In this document: positions 9,799 through 25,900 of the stretch, one piece after another
How the letters are laid out: every line of letters begins with the position of its first letter
How positions within the stretch are numbered: position 1 is the first letter of the stretch
Origin: Amphimedon queenslandica
Lineage: Eukaryota > Porifera > Demospongiae > Haplosclerida > Niphatidae
Length of the DNA: 42,096 bases
Direction: 5' to 3'
NCBI RefSeq assembly: GCF_000090795.2
Contig: NW_003546550.1
Coordinates: 8,643-50,738 of the forward strand
Notes under the pieces: model-generated
The model's database searches: none
What the model was told of the DNA's origin: nothing
Seen by the model: only the letters and a program-made list of their open reading frames with translations
Program-made: the position numbers and the translations under genes

Positions 9799-12409
9799 TT
9801 ACCCTATCAATCCAATTAATATCAGTAATATATCAAAGAAAAATTGAAATCGAGCAATGTTCCTATAAATAGAAACACATACAGAGGTGTTACTAAGCAA
9901 CACGTACTTTCCAAATAGTTTAACATGAAAGACAGCAGGAAGAATGAAGGCAAGGAGAGTACAACAAGATGAGCCAACCAGAGCCATCAAAATGGAGAAA
10001 TTAGGGATAAGCAGCACAATGATCCCAGTTACTAGAACCAATAGAATCCTCAGGATACACTAACAGGGAGGAACAGATCAGGAAATGTAATAAAATTGAG
10101 GAATTTTCTATATGTCAATTTCGGTCAAATTTCACAAAAATCCCTGTACTATAGTACAGGGACTTTTGTCCAATTTTGGAGCAAATTAAAAAAATCATAA
10201 AAAATCCAAACTTGATCGGAATCAGCTCAAACTTTCTACGCAACATAAGTACATGTATATGCATCAGAAAATGTAATAAAATTGACGAATTTTCTACTTG
10301 TCAATTTTGGTCAAATTTCACAAAAATCCCTGTACTATAGTACAGGGACTTTTGTCCAATTTTGGAGCAAATTAAAAAAATCATAAAAAATCCAAACTTG
10401 ATCGAAATCCGCTCAAACTTTCTACACAACATAAGTACATGTATATGCATCAGAAAATGTAATAAAATTGACGAATTTTCTACTTGTCAATTTTGGTCAA
10501 ATTTCACAAAAATCCCTGTACTATAGTACAGGGACTTTTGTCCAATTTTGGAGCAAATTAAAAAAATCATAAAAAATCCAAACTTGATCGGAATCAGCTC
10601 AAACTTTCTACGCAACATAAGTACATGTATATGCATCAGAAAATGTAATAAAATTGACGAATTTTCTACTTGTCAATTTTGGTCAAATTTCACAAAAATC
10701 CCTGTACTATAGTACAGGGACTTTTGTCCAATTTTGGAGCAAATTAAAAAAATCATAAAAAATCCAAACTTGATCGGAATCAGCTCAAACTTTCTACGCA
10801 ACATAAGTACATGTATATGCATCAGAAAATGTAATAAAATTGACGAATTTTCTACTTGTCAATTTTGGTCAAATTTCACAAAAATCCCTGTACTATAGTA
10901 CAGGGACTTTTGTCCAATTTTGGAGCAAATTAAAAAAATCATAAAAAATCCAAACTTGATCGAAATCCGCTCAAACTTTCTACACAGCATAAGTACATGT
11001 ATATGCATCAGAAAATGTAATAAAGAGGCTGTCATTATTTAGTGGGATTACCCCAGAGAGGTAGCCAGTGAAGTGTGAGGGAGAGAATGAGACACAACTG
11101 ATCCTTTTCTCTAGTATCTCAGATACAGGAAACATCATCACTATGGCAACCAGTAAATGTGATCATTAATTAGTTAAGTTACTTGGATAAGTGAAGAATA
11201 GAGAGAGACATAGACAAGACTTCACAATCAGAGGAAATGGACCTAATTAATTAATTAATTAATTAAATTATAGAGTATGAATATTAATTAGGCATGTACC
11301 AGGTGGAAGGTTTAGTGTTATAATACTCTGAGTATAAGGACCAAATGACTATTGAATAGTAATTATTAATAATAATGAATAATGCAGTATTCTAAAAATA
11401 GAACACTTACCAGGTACCCCATTACACCAAATACTATGTACAATAGTGTTACTAAAAATAGAACGAGCTTGAATATGCTACAATAAATTATTAATATATT
11501 CAGATTATAAAGTATTTTAAGAACCTTCTGAAAGTATTTCTATAATCTTTAATAACTGACTGCTCCAATGACAGGACCATACCCGCCCCCTACAGTAACG
11601 ATTGACCTCATTAATGTTCATTGACTAATTAATATTCATTACCTCATAGCAATAAATAGCCACGCCCAAAAAAAATGGCAGACCATCAAGTGAAATTGAC
11701 CTTACATGTGAACTAAAAATGGAATATTAATAATTAATAAATAATTAATTAATTATTAATCAATTACTCACTGGACAAGATGCAAATGCCTCAAGTCAAA
11801 GTAGAAGACTATGCTGTAAGCAAAGACGTTAGCAAAATCAGCAAACAAGCTAATGAAACATCAAATAATAATAAGACACTAAACCATTAATGACTGAACT
11901 AGCTCATTTCATTCACTCATTAGCACAAATGCTAACAACTGACAGCCTCTCCATTTCATAATGGAGTAGAAACAGTACGAGTTACCAAAGCAACAGTACG
12001 AGTTACTAAGGCAACAGTACGTGTTACCAAGGCAACAGTACGTGTTACCAAGGCAACAGTACGTGTTACCAAGGCAACAGTATTGTACCTGAAAGGTGCT
12101 AGAGCTGCCAAGTGTCTGAGATTACACAAGAAACACAACGGAACTAATAATAAAAATAAATAAATTAACCTAACAAATGAATAAATTAATATTGACTATA
12201 TGAGTGATGAATACTTTGGTATACGAGGGAAGATGCTGTAGAAATTCTCTGAAATAAATATGAGGTAAGCACAATTGAATCCTGAGGACACAAAGAGTTA
12301 CCAATGCAATCAATTAATTAATTAATTAATTATTGTATGTACCAATTTGTGATACAATAATTGAAAAGTCAACGACAACTTTACCAGCTGAACCGTAAGC
12401 AGCAAAACC

Positions 12410-12457
<48 letters not shown>

Positions 12458-12886
12458 TGATGATGATACCTAGTTCTCCATAGTCAATGTGAGTTATGCC
12501 AACTTTAGCTGGTGGGGGGAGTTCATCCTGTTCCTGTCGGCCATTTTTAATTATTAACACTCGCGATTCTTTTAGTATCTTATCTTTACAGTCGATCAAG
12601 AGGAGCATTGCCTTCACACTGCAACAGAACAATCACATGATCATCACATGACCTGCACTGTCGTTACCTTATCACACCAACCAATGACATCACTATAACA
12701 CCTTCAATTAGACCAGCCTAACATCAATAGATAAACAATAAATAAAATATAAAATAAATAAATAAATAAAATTACTTCCATAAAAGCATAGGGTAGTCCC
12801 AGTATACCCGCTCCAATGAATGATATGAATATGTTTCCAAATATCTTAATACCACTGGATGTTCCTTCAGTATCTCCATGCATCAT
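9799..12886 (-). CDS. AVT3/SLC36-like amino-acid transporter (AAAP family)
   Basis: Multi-pass proton-coupled or vacuolar-type amino-acid carrier. Exons in gene order: 12886-12776, 12717-12668, 12618-12470, 12408-12343, 12281-12225, 12143-12089, 11849-11772, 11712-11643, 11589-11525, 11477-11411, 11348-11300, 11242-11183, 11140-11052, 10059-9799; 408 residues, phases close. Family landmarks: GIKIFGNIFISFIGAGILGL in helix 1 with LPYAF; FNCAYLIFISEN; LPFFLGVAIYCYEGAGMV; FGPYTQSIITLNLP; LFFTYPMMMFPVSEILEKR; and C-terminal IPNFSILMALVGS. These match yeast/plant AVT3-type members most closely from memory. Start is the first ATG of the MMHGDTEG exon; a pyrimidine-rich AG just upstream suggests a 5' UTR intron. 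The junction between exons 12281-12225 and 12143-12089 is the least certain. Confidence 0.88.
10080..11025. repeat. Satellite array 2: five 186-bp units in transporter intron
   Basis: Palindrome cores at 10142-10161, 10328-10347, 10514-10533, 10700-10719 and 10886-10905: spacing exactly 186 bp four times. The units are nearly identical, more homogeneous than array 1, suggesting recent amplification. The array fills the last, 992-bp intron (10060-11051) and is antisense to the host gene. Confidence 0.95.
11970..12082. repeat. 20-bp minisatellite in transporter intron
   Basis: Five tandem copies of a 20-bp unit (GCAACAGTACGTGTTACCAA and variants), within the intron 11850-12088. Confidence 0.9.
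12413..12466. repeat. (AAT)n(GAT)n microsatellite in transporter intron
   Basis: AAT run followed by GAT repeats filling the intron between exons 12618-12470 and 12408-12343. Confidence 0.9.
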
Positions 12887-13064
12887 GGACCAACAGAACA
12901 CAGACTGAAAGAAAGACAAGTTTACAAAATGGATGGGGCTTGAGTACTGGGTGGGGCTTGAGTAGTGAGTGGGTGGGGCTTGTACTTCTTGCAACCCACT
13001 CAAGTAATTAGTAGTAGGTGGAGCTTATAAACTCTCACACAACTGGAGAAGAAAAGAAGAAGTC
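12887..13064. promoter_or_regulatory. Divergent promoter, transporter / PDE2A
   Basis: 178 bp between the two start codons. A TATAAA at 13026-13031 lies about 35 bp before the PDE2A ATG, oriented for the plus gene. A repeated block (GGGTGGGGCTTGAGTA, about 12933-12980) sits on the transporter side. Confidence 0.45.
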
Positions 13065-15435
13065 ATGTCTCTTCCTCGTAGCTCCAGTAAAACTGGAGTT
13101 GAGTATGACTTTTTATATCGTCGTCCTTCAGATATACGAACCTGCCAGTTTAGAGTGAGATCCTACAGTATTATTCTACAATGATACACATTCTCTTCTC
13201 TTTATTGTCTGCCACAGGAGTCCATTCTTGATATTGCTGCTTGCAAGAATGAGCAGCAGCTTAGACTAGCAGTTTGTAAAGGAGTGGAGGCTTGCTTTAA
13301 GAACCTGGTAAGCTCCCTATCCTTCTAATCATTATTATTATTCATTTTTTGCAGTATAAAATGGAAGCATTGATGTTCTTCAGTGATGAGATGCAGTACA
13401 AGACCAATGGAGATGAAGGCCCCTTAAAAAATCTTGCTACAACAGGAATACTGTGGTGATGATAACAAAAATTAGACTATTAATGATTATGTAATCTTAG
13501 ATTGTGCATGTAGTCCAATATAAATGTTGCAATAATGAGACTAACAGCTTACCATGCCAGCAGCTAATGCTGTGTAGCATTGGATGCATCCATCACGTAC
13601 ACTTGCAGAGTTCTCATTATAATATCAGCTTAACTGAGCCTGTCACTATCAAAACACACTCTGAACACGTGAACGCACGTGACAGGAACATTGCAATGCA
13701 GTGTGTAGGTGGGTAAGAGTATAAATAGACCTGGTAGCAGGAGGTTATCCTTCACTAGCAGCTGCAACAGGAGGTTATCCTTCACTAGCAGCTGGTCAGT
13801 TTAGAGCCTGTGACTTGTATTGTGTTGTGGGTAGTACATTGCCAGGAATTCACAATATTATAGGTCCAGATATACTAAGATACACTGTATATTGACCTGG
13901 TGTTGTATTTTATAATAAATATATTGTGTTCTTATTTTATAGGACGACAGTCAGGGAGAGATCTATTAAAGCATATGATACAATATCTCCTGAAGATTCA
14001 TTTTATTCTGTCATGGACGTGACTCCAGAGAGCATTGAGGATTCTATTGGTGAATTCAATGTTCCTTCATACCATGCACTCACATGCAGTGTTCATGTAC
14101 CTGTGCAGCCAAAAAGAGGTTGCTGCAGTCATTACTGTTGCTTATTGCACATCTACTGGCAATGGGGGAAATTTTAAATAGGAAATACAAGAAAAATTAT
14201 GATTTGCCCTACTAAAATTTGTGTCTATCTGGTATGTTTATTTTTTTTCCTGTTTTGGAATGCGGTGTTAAATTTGTGTTAAATGGTGCAATTGCTTCTT
14301 GCTAACGAGTGAATGATGTAAGTTTTCAGAATATCCTGTTGTGCTAGCTGTTTTTCATACCAGTTTACAGTTGATACATTTTACCTTTTCTGTCTTTCCG
14401 TTTATTAATTATTACCTTATGCTCACTGTCATTAATTAACAACACGTCATTCCAATAATCACTGTTTGCTCTCCCTGTAGTAATAGTTGATGCCATCAGT
14501 AATGTTGGTCAGATGAGAACTGTTGCCCTCATAATAGTAAGATTAATGGATTATGAATTACTGTATCTATTTGATATTCAGGCAATCTGCAGACAACCCA
14601 TATCTGATGAAGAGACTGATAATTACCATTGGCTTTCCAAGAATGTCAGCATATTAATATTGGGATTATATTAATATTGGGATTATATTAATATTGGGAT
14701 TATATTAATATTAGGGTTATATTAATATTAGGATTATATTAATATTAGGATTATATTAATATTGGGATTATATTAATATTGGGATTATATTAATATTTGG
14801 ATGATTGTTATTTGTCATTGAATAGGTGCAAGTTGCAGCTGGTCGTATTCTGGAGTCCATCAAAGCTGAGAGGGAAAAGAAAAGAATGGAAGAAATGCTG
14901 AAACTCTCAGGTACATGTAATTGATTATTTATTTATTTATTTGTTTATCTATTTATTTATTTGTTTATTTATTTGTTTGTTTGTTTATTTATCTTTAGGG
15001 AGCCTTATTGATGTTGATGTCCCTATGTTGCTTCTTAAACTTCACTCTCATGTATGTACATGTACACTTGTCATTATATGCTATAGCCCCACCCATTAAT
15101 AATAGATCAAGGAGATTATTGGTTGCAAACGCTGTGTTGTGTTTATTCTGGATGAAGAGACTGATGAGCTTGTTTGTGAAGTAATTAATAATAATGATAT
15201 TTATTAATATTTATTAATTAATAGGTATTTGATGATGTTGCACTTGACTCTGAGATCAGGATACCAGTTAGTTATTAATAGTTATCAATAGTTATTAGTT
15301 ATCAATAGTTATCAGTATTTAGTAGTTATTAATAGTTATTGATAAGTTATTAATTATAGATTCCAGATTGCATTTATGGTCAGTCCATCATGTCTGATAA
15401 GATCATTCAAATTGATGATGTTTCCAAGGTAACAC

Positions 15436-15524
<89 letters not shown>

Positions 15525-18500
15525 AGGACCCTCATATCAAACCCAGTAAAGACTTTGTTAATGGTAACGTATTCTATTATTATTTGATATTAGCTCCACC
15601 CACAGGATATGAGCCTTCCAATTTGTTGTGCATTCCCCTCAAGAGCAAGAGGACCAGTGATGGTAATATAGCAATAGTTGGAGCAGCTGTTGTCTTTGAT
15701 AAACCAGACGGGTAATGGGATTCACTTATACTGTGCATGATGTAGATTATGGCACTGTAGCTCAGACATTTTATGTGAACAGCTTATGAGTATCACCAAG
15801 CATTACCGGCTCTCTCTTTCTTCTGTAGTTTTACTCTTAAGAGCCAAGATGATCTTTCTTACATTCTCCAGTTTTGCTCCACCATGTTGGTCAACACTCT
15901 GACCTTTAGACATGAAATTGTTCTCAAGCATCAGAACCAGACACTCCTCGGTGTCTCCAAGAACCTTTTCACACAAATGAGTTAGTGAACATGTGTGTGA
16001 TATTCATGTGATATTCATGTGATGTATTGTCTATACAGATGATCGTGACGTTCTTCTTCATTCCATTATGGAGGAAGCAAGGGATTTGACTAAAGCAGAA
16101 AAGTACACACCATGCAGCTGTACTTTAGTGTAGCCATTTTTACGAATAATTATTATTCTTAAGGTGCTCTTTGTTTCTTGTTGATAAGGAGAAGAAGGAG
16201 CTTTCAGCTGTTGTATTTGACAGTGAATTGCCTGATAATGTACACTGCATGTGTCTACAGATATTAATGTTTAATGGCTCCACCCCCTTTAGGTCTCTCG
16301 TTCCAGTATCCTTCGTATTCCAATGGGGCAGGGCATCGCTGGGTATGTGGCTCAGACTGGGGAAAGTGTCAATATTAGAGACGTGTACAGGAACCCACGC
16401 TTCTACAAGGAAATTGATAAAACTACTGGCTTTGTAACCAGGTACCTACTGTACTGTTATTATTATTATTATTGTCGTTGTTATTATTATTATTGTTGTT
16501 GTTGTTGTTGTTGTTGTTTTCTTTTATTTTTAGGAATTTGCTTTGCATTCCTATTATGGATCAGACTGGAGGTACATTGCAATAATTATTTATTTATTTA
16601 TTTATTTGTTTGTTTATTTATTTTGCAGTTGTTGGCGTGGCTCAGCTTGTTAATAAAAAAGGAGGTGAGCCACACCCATCAATTAATTAAAGTTATTATT
16701 AATCAACAGGTCGCTTTTTCACTAAGTATGATGAAGAGCTGGCAATTAGTTTCTCAGTTTATTGTGGGATCAGCTTGCATCACGTACGTGTATACATGTA
16801 CTTTAAGCATGTGATTATCATGTGATTATCATGTGATAGGCTATGCTGTATAAGAATGTGCGACTGGAACAATCCCGCAGCCAATTAGCTACTGAATTGA
16901 TGCTGTATCACATGCAGGTACGTCTGATAATGTACTATCCTATGAACATGTACTGTATATGTTATACTGCCTGTTGTGTTTATTAGGTGAATGAAGAGGA
17001 GATACTGTCACTGGCTGATGCCCCTATACTTCCAACATTTAGCTTTCATATCAAAATAACAGATTTTGTTTTCTCTCCAAGAGTCATCCCTGAGCATGAT
17101 TCACCCACTGTATGTCATTGTATTACATTTTCTGATGCATATACACGTACATGTACATGTACATGTACTGTGTAGAAAGTTTAAGCTGATTCTGACTTCA
17201 ATTTTTCAAGTTATGGCCATTTTAATAAACGCTAAATTTCTGAAACAAACCCAAGGCTATATCTTAGGGTTTGTTTTTAAAATGGCTCCAAATGACCCCA
17301 AATTATTATCACATATTTTTATTTATTATTATTATTATCATTAATTGTACTTCCAGTGCATCATTAGTTTGATGGAAGATTTGGACTTATTGAACAGGTG
17401 GAAAATACCACGCAATGACCTCGCCAGGTAGGGGACAGTCACATGATAGCCATGTGATAGTTATACCTGCAGGTTTGTGATAATGGTCAAGAAGGGCTAC
17501 AGGAATCCTCCTTACCATAACTGGATGCATGCCTTCTCTGTTGCTCACTTCTGCTATTCTCTCATCAAGAATTGTCCAAAGCTGAGGGACATGTTAACTG
17601 ACTTGGAAGTACTGACTCTCTTTATCGGCTGCCTGTGCCATGACCTGGACCACAGGGGAACCAACAATGCCTTCCAAGAATCTTCAGTAATTATTATAAT
17701 AATGATGATGATGATGATGATGAATATTGTATTTTAGAATTCACTCCTGGCATCCTTGTACAGCTCCCAGGGATCAGTGATGGAGGTAAGGGCTGGTACT
17801 AGTGGATTGGATTCTTTTACTTTCGTGTAGCATCATCATTTCTCTCAGACCATATGTATCCTCAACAGCAATGGCTGCCAAATCTTCAACAACTTGACAT
17901 CTGATGTAAGGAACTAGCTGTTCACGTATCGATTAATAATTATTATTATTATTTATTATTAGGAATATCGTGAAGCTCTTGATCTGCTCTATGATGTTAT
18001 TCTTGCTACTGATATTTGCACTCATCTTTCAATTGTCCCAAAACTGGAGGATCTGGTTGAAACAGGATATGACAAGTCAAACCAAACCCACCACCACCTC
18101 CTCCGCTCTCTCCTCATGACTGCCTCTGACCTCTGTGACTGTCTCAAGGAATGGGACATGACAGTTTGTGTATCAGTGAGTACTAGCAATCTAACTTTAA
18201 TAATAATGACTTGTTCCTTATAGGAACTGATTTACCAGGAGTTCTTTTCTCAAGGGGACATTGTGAGTTATAATGATAATTATACTTTACTTTAAATCAT
18301 TTACTGTAGGAGAAGGCCATTGGCAAGACCCCTAGTGTCATGATGGACAGAGATAAAGCTGTCCTCTCTGAACAGCAGCTTACCTTCCTTGATAATATAG
18401 CCATACCGGTCTATAGGTAATAGCTAATAACCACTGGCTATTAATTCATTACATACACGTCTGGGTAGGTTGCTTTTCCAGCTCCTCCCTGATGCTGAGC

Positions 18501-18550
18501 AAGCTTACAGAAGCGTTTTGTCTAATAGAGACAAGTGGCTTGAGTTTTAA
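13065..18550 (+). CDS. PDE2A: PDE2A-type cyclic-nucleotide phosphodiesterase
   Basis: Dual GAF-domain phosphodiesterase that hydrolyses cAMP and cGMP and in the family is stimulated by cGMP. Exons: 13065-13154, 13218-13307, 13355-13455, 13943-14118, 14481-14536, 14582-14644, 14826-14910, 14999-15051, 15112-15180, 15225-15266, 15360-15428, 15527-15563, 15606-15711, 15829-15980, 16039-16102, 16164-16239, 16293-16441, 16534-16571, 16629-16664, 16710-16783, 16840-16917, 16987-17109, 17357-17427, 17473-17686, 17738-17785, 17831-17905, 17963-18175, 18224-18262, 18310-18416, 18469-18550; 891 residues. GAF-A spans [13 protein letters not shown] to [14 protein letters not shown] contains [14 protein letters not shown] and a complete NK..G..F..YDEE signature. 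Catalytic motifs: [42 protein letters not shown], and Gln in [14 protein letters not shown]. Closest in memory to human PDE2A. No lipid-anchor motif seen; the N-terminal exons are the least certain. Confidence 0.93.
13456..13942. other. PDE2A intron with a local tandem duplication
   Basis: 487-bp intron. A block of about 30 bp containing AGGAGGTTATCCTTCACTAG is duplicated in tandem at 13738-13795. No exon with coding support seen. Confidence 0.6.
14119..14480. other. PDE2A intron, no feature recognised
   Basis: 362-bp intron with no recognisable repeat or coding exon. The exon it follows could also end at other donors, so the flanking junction is only moderately sure. Confidence 0.4.
14650..14802. 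repeat. 17-bp minisatellite in PDE2A intron
   Basis: About nine tandem copies of ATTAATATTGGGATTAT and variants (GGG or AGG) filling most of the intron 14645-14825. Confidence 0.93.
15437..15521. repeat. (TTA)n microsatellite in PDE2A intron
   Basis: Pure TTA run of about 28 repeats, forming nearly the whole intron 15429-15526 and running into its acceptor CTATAG. Confidence 0.95.
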
Positions 18551-22584
<4,034 letters not shown>

Positions 22585-22940
22585 CGTGAACAACAAGACA
22601 AGACAAGACTGAGAATTGCTGAGCAAGAAACTTCTGTATAAACAAAATAGCAGGGTTAATTAATAATGCATATTTTTATAACTAGTAGCCCCACCTACCC
22701 CAAAAAAAGGTGAGAATTTTCACTGGATATTAGTGAATGGACGGAACACTTAAAATAACATATAAACTCGTCATTACACAATATGAGAAAAATAATAATA
22801 ATGAATTACTACAGGGTGTAGATAGAAAACAGTTACTATTATTAGTAACGAGTCCATGATGTCACTGGTTACTATAAATAAACTGAGACTCAAGCTAACA
22901 AAATATAACGTAAGTAATGTCAGTTGACTTAGTGGCGTGG
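22585..22940. other. Intergenic gap upstream of Goliath
   Basis: 356 bp between the Goliath start and the stop of the SH3 scaffold gene. AT-rich with a short AATAAT run; it presumably holds the Goliath promoter. No specific element recognised. Confidence 0.5.
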
Positions 22941-25900
22941 TTATGATGGGTGTGGCTTCACGACTTTATCAGACGAGCCTCCGTAAGGTTTAGGAGGGGG
23001 CGGGGCAGGACGACCGGGCGGGGCCATAGGTCCTTTAGAGGTGGGCGGGGCAGGGGGACCTCCTTTGACACGTTTCTGGCGAGGGGGAGGAACTGGAGGC
23101 GGGGCCTTTCCCACCTTATGAGCTAGTAATGGAGAACCTTGAGGACTCTTACGAGGACGAGACATAACATTAGGAGGAGGAACGGGAGAGCCCTGGGAGC
23201 CACGAGAGGTGGAGTCTACTGGTAACTGGGCGGAGTCAACTGGTGGGTTGGGCTTATCGCCATTAGTCTTTGGTTGTAGTTTAGGAGAATTAGAGACATT
23301 ATAGGACCAGCTGGGAGGTTTCTTAGAGCGAGGGGGTCTCCGTACCTCCGGCTCAGGACTGGGGGCCCATTCCCGCGGGTTCCACTGCTCCTCTTCAGTG
23401 AACAGCAACCCATCAACTGCCCCGCCCTTTTTCTTACCATTACTTGCCTCATCAGTTTCTAAAACTGACAGTTCAGCGTCCAGTTCATCATCAGTGTCTG
23501 GTCTATAGTCCGATATCTTAATAGTAACAACCTCATTAGTAGAGGGTGTGTCAGTGGGCGGGGCTATCACCTCATACATTACGTCAGTCTGTACCTCATC
23601 TAAAGTTGCATATGGTGGTTCAGCATTGGCTCCAGTGCCAGCTGCAGTGCTTTCATCAAACTCCTTTAAATTGTTCAATAGATCCTCCATGCTGTTGGTA
23701 GACTTTAACAGCTCTTCAGTGGGTGTGGCTACTTTACCAGGCTCCTCCCACTTTACCGGATCCTCACACGTAAATGAAATTATTTCTTCAATTTTCTTTT
23801 CGTCTTCTTGTGAAGGTTTTGTATCAGTGGGCGGAGTCTCATCAGACTCATCGACACTAGCTTGCAGTTTAATGATGACGTCCAGTTTGGCAGCCTGTGC
23901 TGGGTGGGTGCTTGCAAAAGGAGGTGGGCGTGGTGGAGGGGGGCGCCTCTTGGGCCCTCCCTCCTTACCCACGGCTGCCCCGCCCCTTTTATAATTCATC
24001 TGAGGTGAAGGGGCGCTGGTTGGTTCGGGTGATTCAGGGGTGGGTGAAGGTGAAACAGGAGAGGATGTCCCCATTACCCTCGGCAGGTGAAGAGACCGTC
24101 CTCTTGAGGACTTTGGTTTGACCTTTACCTCCGGCTTTGACCTCTTCCCTTCTAATGGTTTATGGAGGGGCTCTGGTGAGTGGGTCTGGTCCTGCTCCTC
24201 CTCCTCATGTACTGTGAGGTTAGTGTATCCTTTTCCTCCCTTCTTCTTCTTGAAAGGATTCTTCTTATCAGAGGATGAGAGAGAGGAGGTGAAGTCAGGG
24301 GTACTGCCCCCAATCCTCTTCAGTTTTGAGAGAATGTTAGCTTGAGAAACATTACCTTCACTTGACTGACGTGAAGGAGGCTTAGCGGACTCTGGAATAA
24401 ATAAATTAATTAATTAATAATATACCACAACTTTCAAGTAGATGTACCTTGTACAGTGTCTTCTTCTTCTGCTGCTCCTCCTGATTTCTTTCTCTTCAAC
24501 ACTTCTAACAGTTTCACTCCTTCATCTCTGCTCTGTATCTCCTCTACAAAGCTGGCAGGGAATGATCCTGTCTTATCTGCGATACGTCCCTCCCACCATC
24601 CATCACCTCCCTTCTCTATGATCTGAGGGAGAGAGAGAGAGAGGAAATCAAGTGATGAACACATTTAGTACACAATGACCATCATTACCTCAATGACATC
24701 TCCTTCATCAAAAGCTAAGTTACTATCATCACCTAAAGTGTCATACTCATAGAGTGCAACTGCTACTGGTCTGAATAATATTATTAATATTAGTATAAAT
24801 ATTATGATTAAAGTCTTACCCAGAGACGAAGGTCCAGTCCAGGTCGTATATCTTCATTCTACTTTTATTTCTTTCATCTTTTCTCTGAAGGCGTCTCTCC
24901 TCCTCAGTTGGTTCAGAACTAACAGACACAGTCACTGAACTCAATTTAATCAAACAACATGTACTCAACAGCCAACAGACAATGAGACATTTCCTGATAC
25001 ATGTACATGTACTTATGATACATAGAAAGTTTGAGCGGATTCCAATTTATACAAACTTTTAAAGTGGCTCTAATCAGCCCACATTAAATGCGTACATGTA
25101 CATTGTACATGTAAGTAAACAGGTTATACTAACCGGTTAAACAAGAAGAAAGGCAGAGGACTCTTGGTATTAATGGTAGCAGAGTCTGATAGTTCAGACT
25201 GTCCCTGGATGAACTGTATATCAGCTAATGGTAGACCAGTCATCTTGGAGAGGTCCTGTTTAACATCATTAACTGTAGTACTCTCATGAACTGTTAGGCT
25301 TAGCTCAGTTCCTTTAGATACCTGCACATCAGTAGGAGGAGGAGGAGGAGGAGAGAGAGAGTGAGAGGGGATTAGGGTGGATTGGATTGATCAGTGTTAG
25401 TTATTAATGAATAGTTAATTAACTAGGGAGACACAAAAGGTATCTCCCTATCCAAAAAATGAGAAACAAAACAAAAGAAACAGAAAGGGTATCTATCTTC
25501 CAGAGACAGAGGGAGAGCCCATGAGATTATCATAGCAACGGGGCCTGGTTTATATAGTGGAATTATCAGGAAAAGGTATTGTGGGTCTCACAAAGCAACC
25601 TCATGAATATCATTATAACCATGGCAACAAGGAAGTGACCAATAAACACATCGAAACAATGAAATGTACATGTACATGTACAGTGTACAAATGTAAGTGT
25701 ATGAGTCCATTTGTAACAGAAACTCGTCATTCAAAGTATAAGAATCAGCCTCATTCCAACATAAGCATACATGTATACATTATTATAATTAACTGCATGG
25801 TTGGTATTATTGTTTGTTGTTAAACTAACAGGAGACCTTGTTTGCTGTCTCCTTTCCAAAAAATACACCCAAAAATGGTTGCCACGACTTAGGCACCTTG

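Noticed and set aside
12888..13003. N-terminal extension of the transporter (SGLQEVQAPPTHYSS)
   Set aside because: Starts from TTG and crosses a likely acceptor; the ATG at 12886 gives a normal family N-terminus.
15390..15587. Frame with a long Tyr run
   Set aside because: Read-through of a (TTA)n intron of PDE2A; only the first residues are real exon.
23548..23994. 148-residue plus-strand frame
   Set aside because: Antisense of the GC-richer scaffold exon; no splice or domain support, whereas the minus frame is continuous for 483 codons.
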